From Cypionkella sp049896245 (GTDB lineage: Bacteria > Pseudomonadota > Alphaproteobacteria > Rhodobacterales > Rhodobacteraceae), in contig NZ_JAFCTX010000026.1 of the NCBI RefSeq assembly GCF_049896245.1, positions 6,161-70,160 on the forward strand: a stretch of DNA of 64,000 bases, read 5' to 3'. Below, piece by piece: positions 35,312 through 42,849 of this stretch. The first letter of the stretch is position 1; each line of letters starts with the position of its first letter. The notes beneath the pieces are model-generated. The model was not told where the DNA came from. It ran no database searches and was given only the letters and a program-made list of their open reading frames with translations. Both the position numbers and the translations under genes were made by a program.

Positions 35312-37570
35312 TTAGATCGGGGTGCCCAGCAATCCCGCGATGATCTTCTGATAGGCCAAAACCTCGGGCGGGGTGGCGGCGACGGCGGGCAGGCTGGCGC
35401 CGCCCTTGCGGCTCATCTTCAACTCGGCCCATTCCTTGACATAGGCAATCGTGCGCCCGGCAAGGAACGGGTTGGCTTTGACCACCCCACCCCCCATCAC
35501 ATCGGCGACAAGCTGATCGTCCTGCGCGCTCAGCACCATATTCGCGCCTTCTGCCCCAAGGAAATGGCACAGATACAGTCGCCCCGCCGTGATGTCATGG
35601 CCGCGCGCGCGCAGATAGCTTTCGCCTTCGCGCGCAAGGGCCGTGACCATATCGCGGCTGATGGTGGGATCGGTGCGCAGCGCCAGAAGGCTGGCGCGGT
35701 CCATCGTGCTGGCCAGATCGGGCCGGTATTGCTGCATCATCCGCAACCATGTGCTTTCGATAAACTGGCCTAAGCCCACCGCGCTGGACAGCGGATTGGC
35801 CGCATCCGCCTTGCCGCCCGATTCCACCCGGATGATCTGATCGACCAGCACTTCCACCGCCGAGCCGCCACCATCCGCCACCACAGTCACGCCCCCTACC
35901 AGCGGATCAACCGCCACGCCGTTCTCATACAATTCAAAATGCAGATGCGGCCCGGTGGATTGCCCCGTGGTGCCGATATAGCCGATCAACTGGCCCGCCG
36001 TCACAGCCACCCCCGCCTTGATGCCATCGGCAAAGGCCGACAGATGCGCGTAGCGGGTTTCCAGATTGCCGGGATGGCTGATCTTGATCAGGTTGCCATA
36101 GGTGCCACCATCGCCCGCAGCCAGAATGGTGCCACCAAAGGCCGCAACTACGGGCGTGCCAACCGGGGCGGCCCAATCGGTGCCCTTGTGCAGCTTCAGC
36201 ACTTTCAGGATCGGGTGCATCCGGGGGCCGAAACGTGAGGTCAGCACACCCTTGGCGGGCGTCACAAACCCGGCGCGCAAAGAAATACCGCCGCCCGCAG
36301 CACCGCCACCGCTGTTGGTGCCGGGACCAAAGCAAGTATAATCCTCTTTGCCAGCGGGCTTGTAGACATGACATTCCAGCACCTTGCCCTCGCCCTTGAT
36401 CGCGGCATAAAGCACCTGACCGGGGCCGGAACCGCCGCTGCCTGCATCGCGGGAATAGAGCAGCGTCATCTTATCGCCGGGGGCGGCGAAGCTATCCATG
36501 TCGAAGGCTTGGCTCATCATCACGATGGTTTCAGCCACCACCGCCGAGGGCACACCATTGCGGATGGCCGCCGAATAGAACGCATCCAGCATGCGGTATT
36601 TGCGGCTGGTATCGACATTGGCCGCCACCTGATCGCCCGCAAAGCTGAACAGATCTTCTTCAACCCACGGGTCGGCGGAAGTCACAACTGTGCCCGCGTC
36701 ATTCAGTGCCACCGCGCCGAAATAGTCGGTCTTGGTGTAAAGCGAAGCCTGCACCGGCACCATCACGCCGCTACGATTCGCCGCCCGCATCGCAAGGATT
36801 TTCCCCGGCCCAAGGGTGCCAAACTCCGGCACCAGCAGGGCTGCCGCATCGGCAAAGCGCTTGGCGGCAGCGGCGTCCATGCCATGCTCCACCATCAAAC
36901 CCGTCAGATCGGTGGTGTCTTTCAGCCGCAGGAATGTGTCCTGATAGGGCGGCTTGCGCTGGGCCTCGGGCAAGATGAAATTGACGCTGGTGGTGTTCTC
37001 GATCCGGGTTTTGACATAGGTTTCCGGCGTGGTGGTGCCGTCCATATTCTCACCCCAACTGGCATCACCATCAGCGACCACCACCGTCTCGGCGGGCTGT
37101 TCTGACGGCTGCTGCGGCTTCGGGAGAGCGGTGGGGGCCGAACGCTGGGCTTGGAAATAAGCGAAATCCTCGCGGCTGGAGGGCAGCGTGGTGATCAGCT
37201 TTTCCTCGCCCGTGATCAGATCATCGCTGAGCAGCGACAACTCGTCCCCGGCACGATCCGCAGGAATATCAACGGGTCGCAGCAGCAGCTTGGTTTTCTG
37301 TGCAGCCCCGGTATCAAACCGCAGCAGCATCGGATCGCCCGCAAGATCGACAAAGGCCGAGACATAGGCGGCAGGTGGCGTGTCATCGGCCACATCCACC
37401 GGATCTTCCGGCGTGCCGACCGTCACGACGCCGCCCAGATACAAGGCCACCACCACGCCACAAACCGCCACCAGCCCCGCGATCCATAGCACCGCGCGCA
37501 CCGCAACCGCATTGCTGCGCCGCTGCGCAGATCGGTCGCGCGCCGCTTTGAATCGGGGGTCGATTTCCAT
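35312..37570 (-). CDS. Membrane-anchored M23 endopeptidase / lytic transglycosylase fusion
   Basis: A 752-residue predicted periplasmic peptidoglycan hydrolase. One N-terminal transmembrane helix (about 23-50) is followed by a ~370-residue region of unknown fold. Next is an M23 zinc endopeptidase domain (about 430-560) with both metal motifs, HxxxD (H461, D465) and HLH (H542-H544). A C-terminal SLT-like transglycosylase domain follows (about 573-700) with catalytic Glu583 in RVESGG and the AVGLGQFIEST segment. Such an enzyme could cut both glycan strands and peptide bridges. It is convergent with clpV. A role in opening the wall for T6SS assembly is inference; a general cell-wall role is possible. 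Confidence 0.85.
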   Translation of the reverse strand: MEIDPRFKAARDRSAQRRSNAVAVRAVLWIAGLVAVCGVVVALYLGGVVTVGTPEDPVDVADDTPPAAYVSAFVDLAGDPMLLRFDTGAAQKTKLLLRPVDIPADRAGDELSLLSDDLITGEEKLITTLPSSREDFAYFQAQRSAPTALPKPQQPSEQPAETVVVADGDASWGENMDGTTTPETYVKTRIENTTSVNFILPEAQRKPPYQDTFLRLKDTTDLTGLMVEHGMDAAAAKRFADAAALLVPEFGTLGPGKILAMRAANRSGVMVPVQASLYTKTDYFGAVALNDAGTVVTSADPWVEEDLFSFAGDQVAANVDTSRKYRMLDAFYSAAIRNGVPSAVVAETIVMMSQAFDMDSFAAPGDKMTLLYSRDAGSGGSGPGQVLYAAIKGEGKVLECHVYKPAGKEDYTCFGPGTNSGGGAAGGGISLRAGFVTPAKGVLTSRFGPRMHPILKVLKLHKGTDWAAPVGTPVVAAFGGTILAAGDGGTYGNLIKISHPGNLETRYAHLSAFADGIKAGVAVTAGQLIGYIGTTGQSTGPHLHFELYENGVAVDPLVGGVTVVADGGGSAVEVLVDQIIRVESGGKADAANPLSSAVGLGQFIESTWLRMMQQYRPDLASTMDRASLLALRTDPTISRDMVTALAREGESYLRARGHDITAGRLYLCHFLGAEGANMVLSAQDDQLVADVMGGGVVKANPFLAGRTIAYVKEWAELKMSRKGGASLPAVAATPPEVLAYQKIIAGLLGTPI

Positions 37571-37685
37571 GCTGACCTTGCCGGGAATACGCTGAAATAA
37601 CTGCCAAGAACTCCGCCAACCTAGCGCAGCGCAAACCCACTGGCTAGCGGCTCAAAAACCCTTAAAACTTGTCTAAAAGTGTCAT

Positions 37686-37741
37686 CCTCTCTGCTCAAAT
37701 ATCCTCGGGGTGAGGCCGCAGGCCGAGGGGCGGAAAGCCCC
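37686..37741. repeat. G/C-hairpin intergenic repeat (variant)
   Basis: A variant of the intergenic family: CTCAAATATCCTCGGGGTGA followed by a GCCGCAGGC hairpin and a GGGGCGGAAAGCCCC hairpin. It lies at the end of the DUF1036 gene, whose stop overlaps its right edge, in line with a terminator or 3'-end role. Confidence 0.5.
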
Positions 37742-38139
37742 TACTGCGTCGCCGCCAGAAACAACGTCCACCTTTGCGTCTTCAACGTATCGACCTCAAT
37801 AAACCCCGCCGAAATATCGCCGCGCGACCAACATTCCGAAATCCCCCGGATCGAAAACTTGCGTGGTGAGACGCACATCTGCGTCGTGCCGTTCAGGATC
37901 GGCTGACCGAACACGTCTTGCGCATAAAGATAGATGTAACGGCTGCTCAACTCCTCTTTGATCACGTTGGCGCATTGGTTCGGGCCAATGGTCCACCAGC
38001 CTTCGGTCTGAAACTCGCCGTCAACATCCTGCCCGATGGCGACGTTCACCACGTCGAAACTTTGATTGCAGACGGCAAATTCCGCCTGCGCCGGGGTGGC
38101 GAGGCAGAGGCCGACGAACAGGGGCAAAGCGCGGATCAT
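37741..38139 (-). CDS. DUF1036 secreted protein
   Basis: A 132-residue protein with a clear Sec signal peptide (MIRALPLFVGLCLATPAQA, cut after residue 19). A small DUF1036 domain follows, with several Cys and Trp residues (FAVCNQ, WWTIGPNQC, MCVSPRKF, ECWSRG) that probably form disulfides in the periplasm. The start at 38139 is set by the signal peptide; upstream codons look non-coding. It lies about 170 bp upstream of the M23/SLT gene on the same strand. Function unknown. Confidence 0.8.
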   Translation of the reverse strand: MIRALPLFVGLCLATPAQAEFAVCNQSFDVVNVAIGQDVDGEFQTEGWWTIGPNQCANVIKEELSSRYIYLYAQDVFGQPILNGTTQMCVSPRKFSIRGISECWSRGDISAGFIEVDTLKTQRWTLFLAATQ

Positions 38140-38259
38140 CCTTTCAGCATAGCCGCCCCGGGCCCTGCCGCAAAGTGGCAAGCGGCGACTTAATCTGTCG
38201 CAAACGCACCCGACAGCGCGCCGATCCTGCGCCACCCTAGCCACAACCAAGGAGCCGCC

Positions 38260-39441
38260 ATGCAGATCAAAGCCATTCGTGCCACGCCCGTGCTGATCCC
38301 GCTGGAAGCGCCGTATCTGTGGTCATATGGCGCGCTGGATGGCTTTACCAAGACGATTGTAGAGGTAGAGACCTCGGACGGTCTTATCGGTATCGCCGAA
38401 GCGCCCAGCCATGGCTCTGCTGCGATCATCGCGCGGATGGCCGAGGCTTTGGTCGGCCATGATCCGCTGGATATGGCGGGACTGGAGCGGCGGGTTTTGC
38501 CATCGATGCCCGCCAATCATTCGGTGACGGATTACGCGACGCGGGCGGCTTGGGGCGGGATTGAGATTGCTTTGTGGGATCTGCGTGGCAAGCTGTGGGG
38601 GCAGCCAGTGGCGAACCTGCTGGGCGGGATTCAGCGCACTGAGATTGCCTTCACCGATTACTTTTCTTACCGCCTGCCGCAGGATGGCAAGGGTGGCGAA
38701 GCCAGTATTCAGGATGTGGTCGATTACTGTCTATCGCTGCGCGAAGCCCATGGTACGACATGGTTTGAGGGCAAGGTCTCGGACCCCGATCTGAACGCCA
38801 ATATCCGGCTGATGCAGGCTTTGCGGGCGGCTTTGGGCGAGGATTCCATGCTGCGGATCGACAGCAATCAGGCGTTCTCGCTGCCGTCCTGCTTGCATCT
38901 CGCCCCCGCGTTTGAGGAATTGAATATCCGCAACTGGGAAGACCCAACCCCGGATTGGACGGCGATGAAACGGCTGCGGGCGCGCACGACGATTGCGTTT
39001 TCGGGGCATAATACCGACATCGGCAAGGCGGTGGCCTACGGCGTGCCGGATGCGATTGTGTCGGATGTGGCGGGGTTTGGCGGCTTCTCGGCGATGCTGC
39101 GGTTTGTCAGTGCTTGCGCGGGGGCTGGGATTGATTTCTGGTGCTATTCTGGCGGATCGGGACTGGAAACCGCCGCCTATCTGCACGCCTGCGCTGCTCA
39201 TCCGCATATCCGCGAGCCGAACCAATCTTTGCTGCGCCAGCAGCCGCATGATGTGATCGCGGAAGGGCCGTTCAGCCCGAAGAACAATCACCTTCCCCTG
39301 CCGAAAGGCCCCGGTCTGGGCGTCACGCTGGATGCCGACCGCATCGCCCATTGTGCGCGGCTGTTGGTGGAAAATGGCGTGCCAAACAAATACCGCGACC
39401 CGGATGCGCCGGGGCAGATGCGGCGGATGCCGCTGGTTTGA
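38260..39441 (+). CDS. Enolase-superfamily dehydratase/racemase
   Basis: A 393-residue mandelate racemase/muconate lactonizing enzyme-type protein. The capping domain is N-terminal and the barrel follows. Metal-ligand candidates are the Asp in RIDSNQAF, the Glu in NWEDPTPDW and the Asp in IVSDVAGFGG. A Lys in WFEGKVSD is a possible catalytic base. The pattern is nearest sugar-acid (glucarate-like) dehydratases, but the substrate is not predictable. AAGGAG precedes the ATG. It is a stand-alone gene, not linked to sugar-acid transport in the window. Confidence 0.82.
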   Translation: MQIKAIRATPVLIPLEAPYLWSYGALDGFTKTIVEVETSDGLIGIAEAPSHGSAAIIARMAEALVGHDPLDMAGLERRVLPSMPANHSVTDYATRAAWGGIEIALWDLRGKLWGQPVANLLGGIQRTEIAFTDYFSYRLPQDGKGGEASIQDVVDYCLSLREAHGTTWFEGKVSDPDLNANIRLMQALRAALGEDSMLRIDSNQAFSLPSCLHLAPAFEELNIRNWEDPTPDWTAMKRLRARTTIAFSGHNTDIGKAVAYGVPDAIVSDVAGFGGFSAMLRFVSACAGAGIDFWCYSGGSGLETAAYLHACAAHPHIREPNQSLLRQQPHDVIAEGPFSPKNNHLPLPKGPGLGVTLDADRIAHCARLLVENGVPNKYRDPDAPGQMRRMPLV

Positions 39442-39522
39442 GGTGTCGGCGCAGGCCGAAGCGCTGGCTTGAGTGGCAAAAATCGGCTAGGCTGTGCGGT
39501 ATTATTGACATGAGGTATTGCG

Positions 39523-40131
39523 ATGGCCCCCCGGATCGAGCTTAGCCGTCGGCAGGTGTTGCTAACGGCATCTGTTGTGATGCTACCGCTGCCGATCCGG
39601 GCAGCCGCTGATGTCGGCGTGGTGGAAACCACCAAGGGCAAGGCTTGGGCTGCGGGGTCGCCCACCCGAGATCTTGTGGCGCAGGCGGTGGTGTTTCTGG
39701 GTGATGAGATTGGCACCGGGGCGGAGTCTCGTCTTGCCATGCTGCTTGCGGGCACCACGCGGATTCTGATGGGGCCGCAGACCACGCTGACCATCGACCA
39801 ATTCACCGCCGAAGCGGGGGGCGAGTTGGTGCTGGGAGACGGCGCGATGCTGTTTGACCGCGATGAGGGTGCGCAGAAAACGCCTGTGCAACTGAGCACC
39901 GCGTTTGGCCTGATTGCGGTGCGCGGCACTCGGTTTTTTGCGGGGCCAAGCAAGGGCAAGTTCGGCGTGTTTGTCGAGCGTGGCGAAGTGCGTCTGTCGG
40001 GTGGCGGGGGAGAGGTGGCACTTTTGCCGGGGTTTGGCAGCGATATTGCGGCGCCCGGACAGCCCCCGTCGCAGCCAGCAGCTTGGAAGCAGGCGCGAAT
40101 TGAAGCGGCAATGGCCTTGGTTGGGGGTTAG
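39523..40131 (+). CDS. FecR-domain exported protein
   Basis: A 202-residue protein with an N-terminal SRRQVLLTASVVMLPLP export signal that resembles a twin-arginine signal. A periplasmic FecR domain follows (GxxLxxGDEIGTGAESRLAMLL, then TAFGLIAVRGTRF near residue 125). It has no membrane anchor or sigma-factor partner nearby, unlike classical FecR. It is convergent with the CHASE2 cyclase, and the stop codons overlap by 4 bp. FecR-CHASE2-cyclase pairs recur in Proteobacteria, so it may supply the periplasmic input to the cyclase (inference). Confidence 0.82.
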   Translation: MAPRIELSRRQVLLTASVVMLPLPIRAAADVGVVETTKGKAWAAGSPTRDLVAQAVVFLGDEIGTGAESRLAMLLAGTTRILMGPQTTLTIDQFTAEAGGELVLGDGAMLFDRDEGAQKTPVQLSTAFGLIAVRGTRFFAGPSKGKFGVFVERGEVRLSGGGGEVALLPGFGSDIAAPGQPPSQPAAWKQARIEAAMALVGG

Positions 40132-41981
40132 CGGATGGGCGGAAGCGTGTAGGCGGCAACCGCACCGAAGCCGCGCAACTCGACCTCTCCCATGCTGCGC
40201 CATGGCAGCGCGGGCAGTGCTGCCCGCAAGCCAGGCCCGGCCAAAAGCGTGACGCCAAGGCTTTTACCTGCCTGTTCCAACCGTGCTGCGATGTTCATGG
40301 CGCGGCCATGGGCGGTGTAATCCAGCTTTTTTCCCGCCCCGACATCGCCGACCACCAGCACGCCACATTCCATCCCGACGCGGGTGATGCCGAGGCCTTG
40401 GTTCTGCGGATCAGCGGCAAATGCAACGCCGTAGGCCTGCAACGCTTGGCCCGCCTGCACCGCGCGGGCGCAGTGGTCGGGCAGATCGAAGGGGGCGTTG
40501 AACAGCACATGCGCCGCATCGCCGACAAACTTGTCCACCATGCCGCCCTGGGCGTGGACGATCAGGGTCAGCCCGGCGAAATAGCGGTCGAGAATGGCGA
40601 TCAGATCGGTAGGCGACAGAGCATCGGCATAGGGCGAGAAGCCGGCGATGTCGGTGAACAACGCGGTGATCTCACGCGCCTCACCGGGCAGGCGGGACAG
40701 GCCCGGTTGCGCCGCGATTCGCGCCACCACGGCAGGCGAGAGGTGCCGCTCAAACCGCCGCCGCAGGACTTGGGCATGACGCCGCGCGGCCAGCATCGCG
40801 GCGGTGGTGGCAGTCAGGCCAGTGGCGAGCGGCAGCAGGGCGGGGTTGATCGGGTCAAGTGCAAGGCCCGCGCGCAACCAGAGTGTTGTGGCGATGACGG
40901 CCCAGAGCAAGGGGAGAGTGAGTGTCACGGCCAAGGCTATGGTCGCCAAGCCACGCGCGGCGATCCACAGCGCCAGCAAGGCCATCGCCACAGCGGCCAC
41001 AATCTCGGCCCATGCCGCCCAAGCCGGACGCAGCAGCAGGTGGCCCGAAAGCATGGTTTCAAGCGCATCGGCCTGAATTTGCACCGAAGGCGCAAGCGGG
41101 GTGACAGCCGTAGGGCGCAAGGAGGCCGCCTGCGGCGCGCTGAGGCCCAGCAAGACGATTTTTGCGGAAAAATCGTGGTCTTGGGACAAAGCTTGCGCCA
41201 AGCTGATGGTCCGGTTGCTCCATTTCGCGGGATCGGTCGGGCGGATGCGCAGATCGGCTTGGGTGCCGAGGGGCAGCACAATCGCACCGAGGCTCAAGTT
41301 GCCCTGCCCGATACGCAGCGTGCTTGCGCCTTGGGCCAGTCGCAGCACTTCGGCGGCAAAGCCGGGAGCTGCGGTTTCAGCGGCCAACAGCAGCAGCGGC
41401 ACACGGCGCACCCTGCCCTGCGCCTCACCGCGCAGCGCACTGATGCCAAGCCCTGCGGCAGTCAGGGTCGAGGCTTCTAAGCCATTGGCAGACCATGGCT
41501 GCGTCGGCACGGGCGGGCCAGACGACAACAGCGGGGCCAGCGGCGGCACCGGGCTGGCCTGATCAGACAAAGCGGCGGCGAGAACCGTTGGCACGCGGGA
41601 CAAAACGATTTGCAGTGCGGCATCGCCGTCAGTCAGGGCCGTACCGCCCGGTACATCGGCCAAGGCCAGCGGTCCGGCAGGATCGGGACCGGAGAGCACA
41701 AGATCAAGGCCCAGAACGGCGGGGCTTTGCGCAGCAATCTGATCCACCACCCGCGCCAGCCTTGTGCGGGGCCAAGGCCAGCGGCCAAGCTGCGCCAAAT
41801 CTTGTGCCGTGATCTCGATTACCCGCACCTGACCTGTGGGCGCTGCGGCGGTCGCGGCCAGACCCGCATCAAGCGTCGCCTCGCGCAGATCACGCAAGCG
41901 GTCGGGCAGGATCAAGGCCAAAGCACCTGCGATCAGCAGCGCGGCAAATCCGGCGCGCAGGGCGGCGGGTTCAATCCGCAT
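40128..41981 (-). CDS. CHASE2-domain adenylate cyclase
   Basis: A 617-residue membrane class III nucleotide cyclase. One N-terminal transmembrane helix (LRAGFAALLIAGALALIL) precedes a periplasmic CHASE2 domain (about 30-325), then about three transmembrane helices (AEIVAAVAMALLALW and following). The cytosolic catalytic domain has both metal Asp residues (FTDIAGFS and KFVGDAA), the adenine-selecting Lys before VGDA, and the transition-state Asn/Arg in MNIAARLE. It should therefore make cAMP. The ATG at 41979-41981 overlaps the end of the upstream Crp-family gene by 11 bp, so sensor and cAMP receptor are co-translated. Confidence 0.9.
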   Translation of the reverse strand: MRIEPAALRAGFAALLIAGALALILPDRLRDLREATLDAGLAATAAAPTGQVRVIEITAQDLAQLGRWPWPRTRLARVVDQIAAQSPAVLGLDLVLSGPDPAGPLALADVPGGTALTDGDAALQIVLSRVPTVLAAALSDQASPVPPLAPLLSSGPPVPTQPWSANGLEASTLTAAGLGISALRGEAQGRVRRVPLLLLAAETAAPGFAAEVLRLAQGASTLRIGQGNLSLGAIVLPLGTQADLRIRPTDPAKWSNRTISLAQALSQDHDFSAKIVLLGLSAPQAASLRPTAVTPLAPSVQIQADALETMLSGHLLLRPAWAAWAEIVAAVAMALLALWIAARGLATIALAVTLTLPLLWAVIATTLWLRAGLALDPINPALLPLATGLTATTAAMLAARRHAQVLRRRFERHLSPAVVARIAAQPGLSRLPGEAREITALFTDIAGFSPYADALSPTDLIAILDRYFAGLTLIVHAQGGMVDKFVGDAAHVLFNAPFDLPDHCARAVQAGQALQAYGVAFAADPQNQGLGITRVGMECGVLVVGDVGAGKKLDYTAHGRAMNIAARLEQAGKSLGVTLLAGPGLRAALPALPWRSMGEVELRGFGAVAAYTLPPIR

Positions 41982-42684
41982 CGGGTTCGGCCAAGGCTTG
42001 CAGGGCGGGAATGTCGCAATCCCAACCATGCGGGCCTTTGTTCAACGCGCCCGCTTCGGCCAAAGCCAGCAGCGCGCGGTTGACCTTGGGGCGGCTGGCC
42101 CCCAGCACGGTGGCAAGTTCGGTCTGGCTGATCTCTAGCCGCAAGGTGGCGCGGCTGGGCAGATCAAGGCCGTTCAACTGCCGCAAGGTGAACAGCAGGA
42201 ACCGCGCGGCACGGGCTTCGAGCGGGTAAAGCGCGATGGATTCCAACTGCTCGGTGGTTTCCCGCAAGCGGCGGCTGAGGTAGCGCGCCACGCCCATGGT
42301 CAGCGCCGGATGCTTGCTGGCCAGTGCCTCGTAGCTGCGCCGGGCGAGGACGTAGCCTGTGGTGTCCAGCACCGCTGTCGCATCCGCCGAGCGGGGGTCT
42401 TGATCAAACAGCGCCAATTCGCCCAACGTGTCGCCGGGTTCGGCGTGGCGCAGGGTCAGTTCCCGCCCGGCTTGGGTGATCAGCGACAACCGCACCCGCC
42501 CGGATTTCAGCGCCAGCAACCATGCACCCGCATCGCCGCGCTGAAAGATCACTTCCGCCGCCGCCCAGCGTTGCAGGGTGGCTAGGGCGTCAATGTCGGC
42601 CAGCACCGCATCTGGCAGATCCTGAAACAGCGGGAAAGACCGCCAGAAGCTTGGTTTTTCGCGTGGGGGCGGTGCAGGGCTCAT
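41971..42684 (-). CDS. Crp-family cAMP-responsive regulator
   Basis: A 237-residue Crp/Fnr regulator. The N-terminal cNMP-binding beta-roll has GDTLGELALFDQDPRSADATA, which matches the Crp phosphate-binding cassette (Glu of GEL, Arg-Ser pair), so cyclic-nucleotide binding is likely. A long dimer helix (SRRLRETTEQLESIALYPLEARAARFLL) leads to a winged helix with ISQTELATVLGASRPKVNRAL as recognition helix. I chose the ATG at 42682-42684 for domain fit. It is first gene of an operon with the adenylate cyclase and divergent from the RTX gene. A palindrome lies in the shared 165-bp promoter region. Confidence 0.9.
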   Translation of the reverse strand: MSPAPPPREKPSFWRSFPLFQDLPDAVLADIDALATLQRWAAAEVIFQRGDAGAWLLALKSGRVRLSLITQAGRELTLRHAEPGDTLGELALFDQDPRSADATAVLDTTGYVLARRSYEALASKHPALTMGVARYLSRRLRETTEQLESIALYPLEARAARFLLFTLRQLNGLDLPSRATLRLEISQTELATVLGASRPKVNRALLALAEAGALNKGPHGWDCDIPALQALAEPDAD

Positions 42685-42754
42685 CCGGGCTCCGTGGCTT
42701 TTGGCAAACTTCGCCTGCCCGGTGATTTCACGCAAGGGTTTGCACACATCTCCC

Positions 42755-42772
42755 CTGTTCCGCAGGGAACAG
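42755..42772. promoter_or_regulatory. Perfect palindrome in crp/RTX divergent promoter
   Basis: CTGTTCC-GCAG-GGAACAG: 7-base arms 42755-42761 and 42766-42772 with a 4-base spacer. This is the half-site spacing seen for Fnr-type sites. It lies about 70 bp from the regulator start and about 77 bp from the RTX start. It is a candidate operator for the divergently encoded Crp-family protein. Confidence 0.45.
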
Positions 42773-42849
42773 CCGCCCGTGCCGCCGCATGGCATTCAAG
42801 CCATACGACGGCAATCACGCCGCGTGACACAGTTTTGATGGAGATTAAA

